This document shows, piece by piece, positions 1 to 12,316 of a DNA stretch of 64,000 nt (the stretch's first letter is position 1; each line of letters begins with the position of its first letter). This DNA is from Pegoplata infirma. Taxonomy: Eukaryota > Arthropoda > Insecta > Diptera > Anthomyiidae. The stretch spans positions 155,032,162 through 155,096,161 of the forward strand of contig OY992539.1 of the NCBI GenBank assembly GCA_963921195.1, given 5' to 3'. The notes under the pieces are model-generated. The model made no database searches. It was not told the DNA's origin and worked only from the letters and a program-made list of their open reading frames with translations. Both the position numbers and the translations under genes were made by a program.

Positions 1-165
1 GATGGTGGAAAGGATGGTGGAAAAAAGCAAGATGTTGAGGTTCCTACAAATAAACCTCCATCACTGTAAGGCAGCCTTAGTTGCACTCTTGCTGCTCCTG
101 ACGACAGGAGCAGTTGACTTGGTTTTTATCCAAGAGCCCTGGGTGCGGGGTGGGAGGGTTTGCGG

Positions 166-1056
166 CAGTGTTGCCAGAAGTAGGGGAAAATCCCTACATG
201 TGGGTATTTTTGTTCTCAAAATTGTAGAGTAGGGGAAAACGGACAGATTTTTAGAATTTCATCAAATGTAGGTACTTTTTCAAAATATAGCTTAAAGTTG
301 TCCAAAACCTTGAATTTTAGTAAAAAACAGTACTTTTCATAGAGGGTTTAAAAACAAATTCTTGAAATGTGCTTTTTTAAAATCTTTTGTACACTCTAAT
401 TAAAAAGGTACGTATATTAATTGGGTAAATTTCCACAAACTCTGTAATCTACTCGAAATTAATAGAAATTTTCCTATTTACAGTAAGAAACTTTACTCGT
501 TTTACATAAATATGAAAGTAGAAAAAGAAGTATCATAAAGAGCAAATCTTATGATTTTGAATAATATTAAGCAACTCAAGTATTTTCTTATAAATGTTGA
601 CGCTTTTGATTAAAAATATAGTAGACTTGTGAGAAAAATATTAGAAAACACCCAGAAACATTTTTTAGAACCGGTTCTGACAACATCTGTTCTAGAACAG
701 GAATTAAAAAAACAAGTTTTATTTTTTCTTACAAACACCTGTTACTTTCGAGACAATCTCTATACAAAAAACATTGGTGTATCACCAGAAGTAGAACAGG
801 TTTTATGGGAGAATAAGTTTTTCCACACCGGTGCACCAGGTCTTTGCAATCCAATATTTAGCTGGGCGATGATCTGTTAATATTATACATTAAAAAAAAA
901 AATTTAAATTATTGGAACTTAAAATTTTTTTTAATGAAATTTGTTCAATTTTAATGTAGGGAAAATTGTAGGGGAAATTTTTTTCGAAAGTAGGGAAAAA
1001 AGGGATTTTTTTTTTATAAGCGTAGGTACTTTCAAAAAAATCCACTGGCAACACTG
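166..1056. mobile_element. hAT-type nonautonomous element in the endonuclease domain (left copy)
   Basis: It begins CAGTGTTGCCAG and ends CTGGCAACACTG, a perfect 12-bp TIR. The perfect 8-bp target duplication GTTTGCGG lies at 158-165 and 1057-1064. Length is 891 bp. TIR start and TSD length fit hAT. The only open frame inside (629-880, 83 aa) shows no transposase motif I recognise. Confidence 0.92.
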
Positions 1057-2444
1057 GTTTGCGGATTGAAAACCTCTGGGTTTAAGTTGATGGTTGCCAA
1101 AGGTGAGGGCTCACCAAGAGCCTGCGTCTTGGCGAAAAATGGCTTAAATATGTTATTTTTTTCAACTTTTAGCGATATTGATGTTACAGCGGTAGCTTAG
1201 AGCTTCATGGGAAGTCTATTTGGCTCGCCTCTGCGTATTTTCCTAATCCGGGGCCAATACCCCCGGAGAAGGTTGGCGGTCTGATTCAGGAGTCTGAATC
1301 TAAGGGACACCAGTTAGTAGTGTGCTGTGATGCTAATGCACATCATTCGATATGGGGAAGTACAGACACAAATGATAGAGGCGAATCACTTTTGCAGTTT
1401 TTGTTAAGCACTAACCTGTATATTTGTAACAAGGGTAGTGAACCAACTTTCGTTACAAGTGCGCGGCAAGAGGTTCTTGACGTAACACTTGTATCAGATA
1501 CATTGTCTGATAGAATTGATGACTGGAGAGTTTTGGAAGACCATTCTTTCTCATATCATCGCTACATTGAGTTTTTACTCAGGGAGCGTCTGAGGAGAAC
1601 AAACTGGGTGAAATATAGGGGGACTTTTTCTTTGCTTTTGGGTGAAGTACCCTTATCTGAACCGCATAGTTTGGCGGAAATTGACTGTCTGGTTGACCAT
1701 ATAACAAGTGTTTGTAATAGGTGCCTGGATGCATCTTACCCTTCTGCAAAGCCTAGAGGGAAAAAAAGCCACCTTGGTGGTCAAATGAGTTGCAGACGAG
1801 CAGAGATTCCTGCAGAAAGCTCTTTAATAAGGTTAAATTTTCAAGAGCGGACGAGGTCTGCATACAGGCTGCAACTTAAGAGTTATAAGAAGATGATCAG
1901 AAATGCAAAATGTGATTCTTGGAAAAACTTCTGTGGAAACATAGAAGACGTTTCTGAGGCATCCAGGCTGCGCAAGGTTCTGGCTTCTTCTCCTTGCACC
2001 CTGGGATACGTGAAAGATCCTAATGGGGTGTGGTCTTCCTCCAAAGAATAGTCGCTGGATCTCCTTTTAAACACGCATTTTCCGGGCAATTCCATGAAGC
2101 CGTTTCAAGTTTTGGAACGTGCTGACGCCCAAGCAGGGGCGTATCCAGGATTTTATTTCGGTGGGGGCCCAACATTTTTTTAATTTTTTTTTTTTTACAA
2201 AAAATTTACATAACAGCACATGTTTTAGAATTTTTCTTGATCTATTCCTTAAACTGAATGTAACACAATCAGATACTTCATTTTTATGTAAGTTTGAAAC
2301 TGTTGGGAGAAAAAAATTTAAAATTTTTTATATTTTAAAATTTTTTGAGAGACAAGCCTTTTTTATAGGGTGAATTGTATCAGATGCAGATACATTTTTA
2401 CAAAGAAGATTATCAGAATCTGATTTTTTTTTTCAAAGAAAAGT

Positions 2445-2711
2445 CTACACACAAAAAAAAAATTTCCAATGAACGATTTTCATAGTATTTATGAACATAT
2501 TCATACAATTTATTAACTTTTTCATAATATTTATAAACTTTTTCATACTATTTATGAAAAATGTTAAAAAGTTTTTAAATTTCACACATTATGATTTATT
2601 CATAAATACTATGAAAAAGTTTATAAGTATTATGAAAAAGTTAATAAATTGTATGAATTTGTTCGTTAATACTATGAAAGTCGTTCATTGGAAACATTTT
2701 TTTTGTGTGTA
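2445..2711. mobile_element. TA-flanked hairpin MITE nested in the minisatellite (left copy)
   Basis: Near-perfect inverted repeats of about 105 bp form a 267-bp hairpin starting TACACACAAA and ending TTTGTGTGTA. Removing it with one TA restores GTCTAAGATTCTATGAC, a normal unit of the surrounding array. This supports a TA target, as in Tc1/mariner MITEs. Confidence 0.8.
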
Positions 2712-4320
2712 AGATTCTATGACAATTTCCAGTTAAGACAGTTTTTATTATAGAAAAAGTGAAAGGCTCTAAATCATATTTCCAAAGGAAAAGGTTTCTC
2801 GGGAAAAAGTCGCTTTAGAAAATGATTCTATAAACATATTCATAAAATACTTTTCCAAAAGAAAAGACTCCGATTGTAAGACATTTTCCCAGAATCTGAG
2901 ATTCTGAAACATATAAGAAAAATAATTCACATTCAGACCTTTTTAAAAAGAAAACAGTATAAAAAAGTCATAGATTCTAAAATCTTTTTCCTAAAGAAAA
3001 ACTCTCGGATTCTGAGAAAATTTTTCTATGAAAAAGTCTAAGATTTTTATACATTTTTCCTAGAGAAAAATTTTCTAATTCTGAGACATTTTTCCTATAG
3101 AAAGTCTCAGATTCTTATAGAAAACGTCTCAGATTCTTCGACATTTTTCCTATAGAAAAAGTCTCAGATTCTATGACATTTTTCCTATAGAAAATGTCTC
3201 AGATTCTCTCTGTAGAAAACAACAGAAAATTTCTTAGATTCTGAGAAATTTTTCCTATCGAAAAAGTCTCAGATGCTTAAACACTTTTCCTATAGAAAAA
3301 GTCTTAAATTCTTAGATATTTTCCTATAGAACAAGTCTCAGATTCTAAGACATTTTGCCTATAGGAAATTGGCAGATTCTGAAACATTTTTTAGATGTTT
3401 ATTATTCTTCCTAAAGAAAAAGTCTCAGATTCTGAAATATTTTTCCCATAGAAAAATACTCAGATTCTGAGACATTATTCTTATAGAAAAATATATTTTT
3501 ACAATAGAAAAAGTCTCAGATTTGGAGCATTTTTCTATACAAAAAGTCTCAGCTTGTGTCTCTTAGACATTTTTCCAATACACAAAATCTTAGATTTTGA
3601 GATAATTTCCCTTAAGAAAAAATCGTTAATTCTGAGATATTTTTCGTAAAAAAAGTATAAGATTCTGCGAAATTTTTTCTAGATTTTAAGAAAAATTCTC
3701 AGATTCAGAGACATTATTCCTATAGAAAGTTCGCAGATTCTAAAACATTTTTCTTATAGAAAAGCCTCAGATTCTAAGAATTTTTTTTATAGAAAAAATC
3801 TCAGATTTTGAGACATTTTTCAGATTCAGAGACATTATTCCTATGGAAGTTATCAGATTCTGAAACATTTTTTTTATATAGAAAAGAATTTTTTATAGAA
3901 AAAGTCTCAGATTCTGAGACATTTTTCCTATAGAAATAGTCTTAGATTCTGAGAAAAAGGCTAATATCTTAAGACATTATTCTTATAGAAAAAGTCTTAG
4001 ATTCTCAGACATTTTTCTTATAGAAAGTTTTAGATTCTGAGACATTTTTTTATGAAATAGGCTAGTTCCGACACATTTTTCTAAAAGAAAGAGACGTATT
4101 TTAATATTTGACTACAATTTACTTACAATTAGATCCATTTTCTGTGTACATAAAGCTTCAGGTTCTAAGATATTTTTTCATTAGAATCTTAAGTTGAAAA
4201 GTTTTAAATTCTAAGATAAAAATTTTCAGATTCTGAGATTATTTTAACAGAAAAATTTTCAATTTCATAACATTTTTCTTCCAAAAATTTTGGATTCTTG
4301 TTTTTCGAATTTTCTTAAGA
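2712..4320. repeat. Degenerate palindromic minisatellite, ~35-40-bp unit (left copy)
   Basis: Dozens of diverged units follow the pattern TTTTTCCTATAGAAAAA then GTCTCAGATTCTGAGAC. Both halves are self-complementary. Units vary in length and some are partial. The array fills most of the 2.3-kb hAT-type element and has no open frame. Confidence 0.85.
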
Positions 4321-6840
4321 AGTTTTTTAATATTGTACTTGTTATTTGATACCAAATCCTGAAATTTGTGAAATCATTTCCTGAAATTTGTGAAATCATT
4401 TGTGAAATCATTTATACAGGGGGAAATCACATATACGCCACTGCGCCCAAGCATCTGAAATTGCTTCGGAAATAATAAATATGCCAACATTAATCTGGGC
4501 GATAAAAAGCTTCAGGCCCTATAAATCCCCGGGACCTGATGGTAAAATCCCGGCCGAGATGCAGCAAATGTCGGACTATATAGCCCCGTTGCTGTATAAT
4601 CTATACACAGCACGCATCAACTGGTCGTATACTCCTTTAAAATGGAGGGATACCAGAGTCGTATCTATCCCGAAGGCTGGGAAAAGTTCCCAAACAGTTC
4701 CGAAGGATTTCAGACCAATTAGTCTGTCTTCTTTTTTGTTAAAGACAATGGAACGAATGATAGACTCATATTTGCGTAGAATGATTGACACGAGGTTGCT
4801 TTCGACAAAGCAACATGCATACAGCAAGGTTAGATCAACGGAAACAGCTCTTCATGAGCTCGTTGGTACCATCGAGAGGTCGCTTTCGGTAAAGGAGCAC
4901 ACTATGGTGGCCTTTCTTGATATAGAGGGGGCTTTTAATAATGTTAGCCCAAACTCGATCATTTTGGCTTTGTCTGATCTGGGAGTAAAGTGTGGGATCG
5001 TTTTAATGGTGGAAAACCTACTTGCCAATAGACGTATAACGTCTGAATTGGGAGCGTCCGTCATATCTCGATTTTTCAATAGGGGCACTCCACAAGGAGG
5101 TGTTCTTTCGCCGCTTCTTTGGAACCTGGCACTGAATTCAGTGCTGCTATCTCTAGAAGCACGTGGTTGTCATGTTGTCGCATATGCTGACGATGTCGCG
5201 ATAGCGGTAGGGGGGAAGCATCTGCCAACATTGAGGGACAATGGACTGAAATCACCTTCTCAGATGGAGCCAAGTATCTTGGAGTATTTCTAGATAGGAA
5301 GTTGAATTTCAGGCGTAATATTGAGGAACGGGTGAGAAAAGCAACGATTGCTTTATACTCCTGTAAAAGGGCCATTGAAGAACGATGGGGTTTTAGCCCT
5401 CAAGTCGTTCATTGGATCTATACAGCAGTGGTGCGTTCAATTTTGCTGTATGGAATCATTGTCTGGTGGCCTGCTTTAGAAACAAAAGCGAACTGTGTCT
5501 TTATCACGAAGGTACAGAGAATGGCGTCTATGTGCTCTTCGTACAACACCTACGGCCGCATTAGAAATCCTCCTTCACCTGATACCATTGGACTTATTGG
5601 GCTGGCAGTATGCGGCTGCGTCGGCAATTCGACTTAATAGCACGCTGCAATGGAGGAGCAGCGATTGTGGCCATAGCGCGATCTTGAAGAAGATAACAAT
5701 ACCACAAAATGTGGACTGTGCTCCCTCTTTGAGCGCCACTTTACCACTATGATACCATCCAGGGAGTCTTGGATGGGGGACTTTCCGGGTAGTGGACCCA
5801 CCATAAATTTTTACACAGATGGATCGAGGCTGCATGAACAAGTGGGCTTTGGAGTATTCGGAAGAGCTTGGATTGAGCCTGGCTCGAAGATTGCCAGATC
5901 ATTGCAGTGTTTAGCAGGCAGAGATGCTGGCAATAAAGGAAGTGGCCGCGGTCAATTCCCTGGATTCAATGTTTCTGAAAACAAGATCTGCCCTTAGCTG
6001 TCGCACGTCTTTAAATGAGATGGCCAAGCAGTTTAACATACGACTCATATGGGTCCCAGGGCACAGAGACATTCCAGGGAATTGCAAAGCCGATGAGCTT
6101 GCAAGACTAGGAACTACCTTATAGGTTCCAACAGAATTGGAATGTGTATGCCTCTAGAAACTTGCAAGCAAAACCTACGGCTTTTTTCTGCGACGGAGAC
6201 TAATCAAAGATGGGCAAATGGATGGGCGTGTGAGACAACACGACTGATTTGGCCTTCTCTTAATCAGGGGCGCAAAAGTGAGCTGATATCGCTTCCAAGA
6301 GGAGAGATTTCGACGGTGGTTTCTATAATTACCGGACACTGTCTTATAGGGAAGCACGCAGAGCGGTTAAATGTGCCGTCGAATGACTTTTGTCGAAGTT
6401 GCATGGATAAAGAGGAGTTGAAAACTATCGAACACTTAATTTTCCATTGCCCGGCACTTTCTGGTCAGAGACTTTCTTCACTGGGATCTAGGGAGCTGTA
6501 CGATCTTTCTGATTTGTCGGATGTCAAAATTCATTATCTAAGGAGTTTCATAAGAAGTTCAAACTGGTTTAACGACAGGGACTAGTAGGAAAACCAATTA
6601 CGGTCCCGTGGCATCACAATAGACCTCAGAGTCTATGTGGGTTGACGTAAAACGTCAGCAGCCACTTAAAACCTAACCTAACTAATATTTTACTAGAAAC
6701 TATGGAATTTACAATTTTTGTTTGTCCAAACCATTTTACAGAGTTTTATAGTAAAATTGGTTGGAAATCTATGGTATTTTCTGCTGGCTCAGCAGAGTAT
6801 CTCTGTAATTTAACAGAGAGATGATTTTGAGTGTATAAGA

Positions 6841-7267
6841 GCTAACCTGGCGCCAAACTTTATGTCGGATTCGCAACATGCTTATCAGCAGGGCAAACCC
6901 ATAGAAACGGCGCTCCATTCGTTGGTACAGAGAATAGAGACTTCACTTGAATATAGAGAATATGCAATGGCAGCATTTCTGGATATTGAATGGGCTTTTA
7001 AAAACGTAAATACGGATTCGATAATAAGTACGATGAACAAGGCATCGATTAATCTTTCAAATTGGGATTTTACCGCGGAATGGGGCCATGCTAAGGCCTC
7101 ACGTTACACGACTAGGGGTACACCGCAAGGCGCTGTTAGTGGTAGACCCTATTTAAAAAATTGTCTTGTGGGAAATATCCGGACACGTTACCTGATTTAC
7201 TTGAGGGGTCACTGAAGATGATTTGATGATTTTAACCCGAAAAAGACGGAAATAGTACTTTTTACTA
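6841..7267 (+). pseudogene. Second non-LTR reverse-transcriptase fragment (left copy)
   Basis: The reading frame 6862-7215 encodes QHAYQQGKPIETALH, AAFLDIEWAF and RGTPQGAVSG, RT palm motifs of the same clade as the upstream element but clearly a different family (FLDIEWAF versus FLDIEGAF). The downstream bases still read as a DDL-like and a KKTEIVLFTR-like piece, brought together by internal deletion. No ends or TSD were identified. Confidence 0.75.
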
Positions 7268-7673
7268 GAGTGTAAATCAGTAATTAATGGAGCTGTATAA
7301 TCAAAATCGGTCATCTAAAACGCTGTAGCTTGTTTCGTTTGTGATTTATTCGCGTTCAAAAATGTATCCAATTTCGTACCACACAAAATATATCGAGGGC
7401 TTATATCCAAAACCCTCTATCTTCCATTTTCACCAAAACGACTTTTTGATGGCAAAATATTAAGTAAAACGGCTCTCATCTATGGTGTAAAATTCAGAAC
7501 AAAAATATTTTTTATTTGCATTTTTGGGTTTCTCTATCTCTTACACAATTAATTTTTCTGAATGCAAAACCCTCTATCTTTTCAAATAATTAATTTATAA
7601 ACATTTTTTTTTGAATAATTTCATCATGCACTACATGTTTTCATACTAATTTTTGCATGCTGAACATAACCCT
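7268..7673. other. AT-rich intergenic, no gene seen
   Basis: No supported coding potential. The words ACCCTCTATC and AACCCTCTAT recur. The same stretch is at 58557-58962. Confidence 0.6.
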
Positions 7674-8512
7674 CCCAGGCAGAAAAATACGAACGGGAAA
7701 ACGCTAGCAAAGTACCTTTTATGGTCGCTTGTGTGCTGGGAAAGCATCACAGTTTAGTACTCCCCCAGCGTCCAAAATAATAACCACGGTAAACGGTATG
7801 CCGTTGCTATTTTAAAGCGCTTTGAAAGCGCTTTAAAAACAAAAAATATGGTACTATTATAGCACTTTTAGAACAAAGAAATGGGAAGTATCAAAATTGT
7901 ATAAGTCCATAAGACACAACTTTTTTTGGTGTTTATTTGAATAAAGAAATTAATTAAATAAGGATAAAAAATTTATTGACTAATTTATTAGGATAAAAAA
8001 ATTTTGGACAAACACGGAAAAAATTTGTTTGCAGTTTTCTTTGCGTTTTGGAATAAAAAATTTATTAAAAATGCTTATATGAAAATTTTTGGAAAAGTCC
8101 CGAAAAACAAGTGGTGTATTGAACCGAATCGGGTAGTGTTCCAAAGGGATAGGCCCAGTGACATTTCACATGTGATGTATCCGGAGTTAAAGACACTTCC
8201 TCACGAAAAAACAGGTGTTTTTTATATGAAAGGTGTCAAGTTTGTAATATGTAGGCCATTGTGTCTAAGTGACATATCACGAGAACTATCAAGGACCGGC
8301 CACTTATCCTAAAGGGAAATAAAGAATATTCCAATTGCTACGAAAATTAATAATTTTTAATAAAAAATTTATACTTTGAACGGATTTAAATAGAAAAACA
8401 CTGGCAAAGCGTTTGCAAATCACTTTTTCGAATTCATACTACCTTTTACACAAAAAAATAAAGTGCTTTGCCGAGACTTTTTCTTTGGAACGGTTGGCAG
8501 TTTCTGCCTGGG
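7674..8512. mobile_element. Candidate TIR-bounded element (left copy)
   Basis: CCCAGGCAGAAA (7674-7685) is matched in inverse orientation at 8501-8512. No convincing target duplication was found. The interior holds an unidentified 102-aa open frame (8004-8312) and a perfect 14-bp-arm hairpin with one spacer base (7810-7838, core AAAGCGCTTT). A TIR of 12 bp could arise by chance at low rate, so this is tentative. Confidence 0.35.
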
Positions 8513-9016
8513 TATTAATCAGATTTTTTTCAAAAATATACATATTAAATTTAAATATTTTTATTAATTTTAATTATTATCGACCTTTTCCTTATTGTAT
8601 TGTTACGATATTTAGAAATTTCTAAAACGGGCTTATGAAGGTCACGTACTCTATTTATGTAAATAAAAAGATTATTCCATAATTTTTTCAGACGTTTCGT
8701 TGGAGATTCCCAACATCATCAGGGATATTTTATTAGATATAATCTTTTCGTCAATTATTCACATTTATAATAAATACACATTCAGTTTTACACAACATAA
8801 AACATAAAAATATTTAACAAAACAAATGCAAAAAATATAAAATTAAAAAAAATATCACAGTGTAAATTCTTATTAAACTAGTTATCACAGAAGAAAAATT
8901 AAACTCTTTTTAATTTATTTAAAATGTGAAATTTTTTTTGTAATAAGTAAAAAACGCCAGGTTTAATGGAATAAATCTAAAATCCGTCAACTTAAATTTT
9001 CACCACTTAAATTTTT

Positions 9017-9052
9017 TTTGTGTAGTTCAAAGATATCTTTGAACTACACAAA
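9017..9052. repeat. Perfect 36-bp palindrome (left copy)
   Basis: Two 18-bp arms (TTTGTGTAGTTCAAAGAT and its complement) meet without spacer. The flanks are AT-rich with no other feature. It is probably a tiny relic of a hairpin MITE. Right copy: 60306-60341. Confidence 0.85.
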
Positions 9053-9195
9053 CTGATAATTAAAAAAAAAAGTTGCGTATTTTTCATTCCTTCTATTAGA
9101 AAAAAAAATAATGTCCATTTTTGACAAAAGTGCAGTTTATGTGGGACACTTTTATCAAAAATAAAAAATGAATTAATTTTTTTCATGCTATTCTT

Positions 9196-9290
9196 TTCTC
9201 CTCAAATAAAATTTGTCATTCGGTTTGTAACTCATAGAAATATCGGTCTAGGACCACATAATGTATATATTTATATAAGTATGTCCAAAA
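9196..9290. mobile_element. Fragment of mini-me/Helentron-like repeat (left copy)
   Basis: Shares TTTGTCATTC, AAATATCGGTCTAGGACC and GTATATAT in the same order with the fuller element at 24505-25055, but lacks its ends and its GTCY run. Right copy: 60485-60579. Confidence 0.55.
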
Positions 9291-9594
9291 CGTGTTTTTG
9301 CATTTTCGGAATCTCCTTATCCATTTTCGTATTGTATCAAATTTTTATGAAAATCGGACCATTACTTTCTGAGATATTGATTTCAGAACTCCACAACTCA
9401 TCTTTTTTTAAAGGAAAACTAAAAATCGTAACAGCATATCTGAGTTATATTTTTATTCCTTATTTTATCAGCAATTAGCAATCGTTGAAGATGCTAAAAT
9501 GTATTTTACAGGGATACATAACTGCATATCTCGACATATGCTTGGATTAAAATGTAATTTTGCAAAACGCAATTACAACATCTATGGTTTTCAC

Positions 9595-10146
9595 TAGAGA
9601 TGGGCGCGTGAGTGATTTTTGACTCACACTCACTCACGCTCATGACAGGAATTTTTGAATCACGCACACTCACTCACGAGCATATTTTTTCTACTCACAC
9701 TCACTCACAATCACGTGAGTAAATTTAATACAACTCACACTCTCGTGCACTGACGCAAGCATCACTCACACTCACGTTGACTCACACTCACGAAACTCTT
9801 ATTTATACAAAAAAAATTTCAAAAACTAAAATTTCAAAAATCTTTAAAAATTTTCAGAAAAATTTAAAGTTCAGCGAAATTTTACATTTTTTTTTGCTTT
9901 TTCCGGGACGAAATCTTAAAATAAGCCAAATTTTAAAATTTTGTTGGTGCTTTTTTGGTATGAAAGGAAAAATGATGAAAAAATAAATCACGCAAAAAAA
10001 TCGACTCACGCACACTCACTCACGCAAAAATCTTACTCACGCACACTCACTCACGGCATTTTTTTCTCCACTCACACTTACTCACAATCACGTGAGTAAA
10101 AATGAATTCAGAATCACGCTCTAATCTGCTCATGTGCCCATCTATA
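9595..10146. mobile_element. T-family hAT-type MITE, copy T1 (left duplication)
   Basis: Begins TAGAGATGGGC and ends GCCCATCTATA. The perfect 8-bp TSD GTTTTCAC is at 9587-9594 and 10147-10154. The 552-bp interior is dominated by CACTCACTCA-like words and contains TCACGTGA palindromes (9711-9718, 10088-10095). No coding capacity. Confidence 0.92.
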
Positions 10147-10208
10147 GTTTTCACCCGATATCTCCCTTGTCCGAAGATTGTTTCGATAATAATGCTCTTA
10201 GTTATGAG

Positions 10209-10650
10209 CAGGGAAACCAAAAATATGCAGTATCATGTGTTTTCCTGCGCATTGTATTAATAAATGGATAAGGTATTTATCCGTTTCAGAGGAATTGATT
10301 TGTTAGAGCATATTTTAGCCCTTAAAGTATATTTTTAGCATATTTTTAGAGCATTTGTGCCCTTTTTTGAGCATTTTTTTTTTCAATTTTCAGAGCTTTC
10401 TTTTCCAATTTTTGTGTTGAGTGTAGGGTATATTCAGCAAGTTTGTAGAAAATGTTAAGGCAAATATTTTTGTATAACATATTAACCCTCTAACTTCCTC
10501 ACATAACAGTTTTTTGGGTCTAATCTCTAACAAATTGCAAAAAATACCGCAAAAAGGGGACATAATTTTTTTAAGAGCATATTTTCCGTTTTTAAGGGCT
10601 TTTTTTAAGCGAATAAAAAGTGTTTTAAGAGCATATTTTTGGTTTCCCTG
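10209..10650. mobile_element. hAT-type MITE with GCATATTTT repeats (left copy)
   Basis: TIRs CAGGGAAACCAAAAATATGC, exact 8-bp TSD GTTATGAG at 10201-10208 and 10651-10658, length 442 bp. The interior repeats GAGCATATTTT near both ends, the usual arrangement of subterminal transposase-binding motifs in hAT elements. No ORF of its own. Confidence 0.92.
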
Positions 10651-10880
10651 GTTATGAGTTTTGTTGACATTCGTGTTATATACGTGTAAATTACCGATTG
10701 TGTTCGGGTTCTGAGTGCTATGGGTGCCGATCGCTGTTCTATTTACATAGATAAAAAAGTTTTGTTTTAAGTTTTTAAATGTACAACTTCTTTTTGGTCT
10801 CAAAAAAGATTTATACATATACATATTAAAAAAACGTTCGCCAAAATTACACCGTGCAACAAAAAAAATGAGCCGCAATG

Positions 10881-11450
10881 GCTAACGACACATCTGAGCT
10901 TCAAAATATGATCTGATGTATTTAGTGAAATTTTATGGCGGTTCTTTTCTTAGAACGTTTTAACCCTCTAACTGCCATTCTAAGGGGTCATTTCAGTCCT
11001 TATTCAAAAACTAAACACATTGAGAGGGTTAAAATGTTCTACAAATATTTTCCTCATAAAATTTCACTAGAGGTTGTCAAATGGTCAACGTTTGTGCGAC
11101 ATGCGCAAAATGCTTAAAACGGGTCAAGTATAAACAGTTATTTTTTTTTTACCAAAGCAGTGTTAATAAATATCGACAAAAAACAGTGGAAATATAGTAC
11201 TTTTGAGCAAAAAATGATGTTCTGATGTGTTCTATAAAATTTTATGATGATTCTTTTCTTTGCCCAAATTAACACTCTACTCCCGTTTTAATGGGTCATT
11301 TTTCTCCTTTTTTAAAAGAAAAAAAAAAGTCTATAAAAAATGGCAGTTAGAGGGTTAATACGTTTTACAAATATTTCCTGCGTCAAATTTTACTAGGACT
11401 CGTCTTAGACAGAAAGTTCGTCCAGCATATAAAAAATGCTTAAAAATTTT
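10881..11450. repeat. Two diverged ~300-bp repeats with internal inverted motifs (left copy)
   Basis: The order TGATGT, AATTTTATG, TCTTTTCTT, ACTCT or CCTCTAACT, GGGTCATTT, AGGGTTAA, TACAAATATTT, AAATTTCACTAG occurs at about 10905-11100 and again at about 11218-11400. Each unit is a weak foldback (AACCCTCTAAC/GTTAGAGGGTT; GTGAAATTTTA/TAAAATTTCAC). No TSD was recognised. Confidence 0.5.
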
Positions 11451-11767
11451 AAAGTATTAAAATTTTTTTTTTTTTTTTGGGACGAAATATAATAAAAGTT
11501 ATATAATTATAAAATTATTTTGCTTCAGTTCAAAAAGCATATAACAAAAATTATTTTGGTTTTATTGGCCAAAAACGTCTCGGTAAATTTGGTTGTTTTT
11601 TTTAACTTTTAATATATTGAAGGGCATGAAAGATTTGATGAGTGGAGTGGAGAATGAGCGGAGACTTTTTACTGACAGCTCCAAATACAGTTAAAAAGCA
11701 GTACTGCTCCATTAAAATAACCGTCAATACCAATAGCATACAGCATTGAAACAAAAGAAAACTACGA

Positions 11768-12067
11768 CACAGACTAATACAGACTCGACATAAGTGACAG
11801 GTGTCAAAAAAGTATTCTTTAACCATATGGTTAATATTTTCAAATTATTCTACGAATTAGGTTAGAAAGAGAAAACTGATATAACGCGCCATAAGAAAAA
11901 TGGATGCCAGATCGGTTTTTGTTGTTTCACTCACTCCTAAGTCGTAGAAAGTGTTGCCATGTTAGCGTAAAACGGACTAAAAACCGCTGTGTTTTCTCCT
12001 GAAATCGCTTAGTTTTTCGCCATTTTTTCTTAGTAAACTCTACTGTCGAGTCTGTATTTAGTCTGTG
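11768..12067. mobile_element. W MITE, copy 1, 7-bp TSD (left copy)
   Basis: TIR CACAGACTAATACAGACTC at one end and its near-complement at the other. The exact 7-bp duplication ACTACGA lies at 11761-11767 and 12068-12074. Length is exactly 300 bp, equal to copy 2 at 20583-20882, which is inverted. No coding capacity. Confidence 0.9.
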
Positions 12068-12316
12068 ACTACGATGTGTTAAAATCAATCCCTCAAAACG
12101 TTGAATACAACCAGCGTTACCAGTTTAGCTTTTTCCCCGCTAGATTTAGCTTTTTTTTAATTTTCGCGGGAAAATTTTGCATTTAGCTTTAAGTGGGTTT
12201 TTTTTTAGCTTTTTTTAGACTCTTTTTAAACTTTTTTCAATAAATATCAATGTAAAATGAGAAGAAACATAAATATTTACTTCAAAAATGTATAGTTGTG
12301 TTCAAAAACAAAATTA

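Larger units (their letters stand above)
2134..4443. mobile_element. hAT-type nonautonomous element in the RT region (left copy)
   Basis: Starts CAGGGGCGTATCCAGGATTT and ends ATACGCCACTG, an imperfect TIR (CAG[GT]GGCGTAT). The 8-bp TSD CGCCCAAG lies at 2126-2133 and 4444-4451. The 2310-bp interior is non-coding: a TA-flanked hairpin (2445-2711) and a long degenerate minisatellite (about 2712-4320). Confidence 0.9.
2..6585 (+). pseudogene. Non-LTR ORF2 (endonuclease-RT-RNase H), disrupted, left copy
   Basis: The pieces in order are: endonuclease N-terminus with INLHHCKAA and FIQEPW (about 35-165); endonuclease middle with CDANAHHSIWG (1320-2051); RT with SPGPDG, FLDIEGAF, GTPQGG and YADD (4481-5293); thumb/connection (5302-5637); RNase H with YTDGS (5749-5997) and WVPGH (5924-6124); C-terminal CRSCMDKEEL...H...C motif (6142-6585). 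An in-frame TAG interrupts the endonuclease near 1198 and several frame changes follow, so it is dead. The right copy is described in full at 51291-57874. Confidence 0.85.
1..6678 (+). mobile_element. 3' part of I/LOA/R1-group non-LTR retrotransposon (left copy, 5' end outside window)
   Basis: Same element as 49814-57967, entered at the start of ORF2. It runs through endonuclease, reverse transcriptase, RNase H and a C-terminal CCHC-like motif to a 3' end in AACCTAACC, followed by TAACTAATA (6679-6687). That 9-mer also flanks the 5' end of the right copy, so it is the likely target-site duplication. The coding region is broken by hAT-type insertions at 166-1056 and 2134-4443, by frameshifts and by an internal deletion. 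Confidence 0.85.

Noticed and set aside
2712..4320. Regular repeats as a CRISPR array
   Set aside because: The units are degenerate and palindromic, have no distinct spacers and vary in length. They sit inside a eukaryotic transposon.
7815..7835. AAAGCGCTTTGAAAGCGCTTT as a transcription terminator
   Set aside because: A eukaryotic context and an AT-rich loopless palindrome; no gene upstream.
8004..8312. 102-aa plus-strand open frame (and its copy at 59293-59601) as a host gene
   Set aside because: No recognisable domain, AT-driven composition, lies inside a possible TE, and there is no conserved context. Kept only as a note within that element.
10390..10878. 162-aa minus-strand open frame as a gene
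   Set aside because: It overlaps the hAT MITE at 10209-10650 and its edge, so the frame is a by-product of AT-rich repeat sequence.
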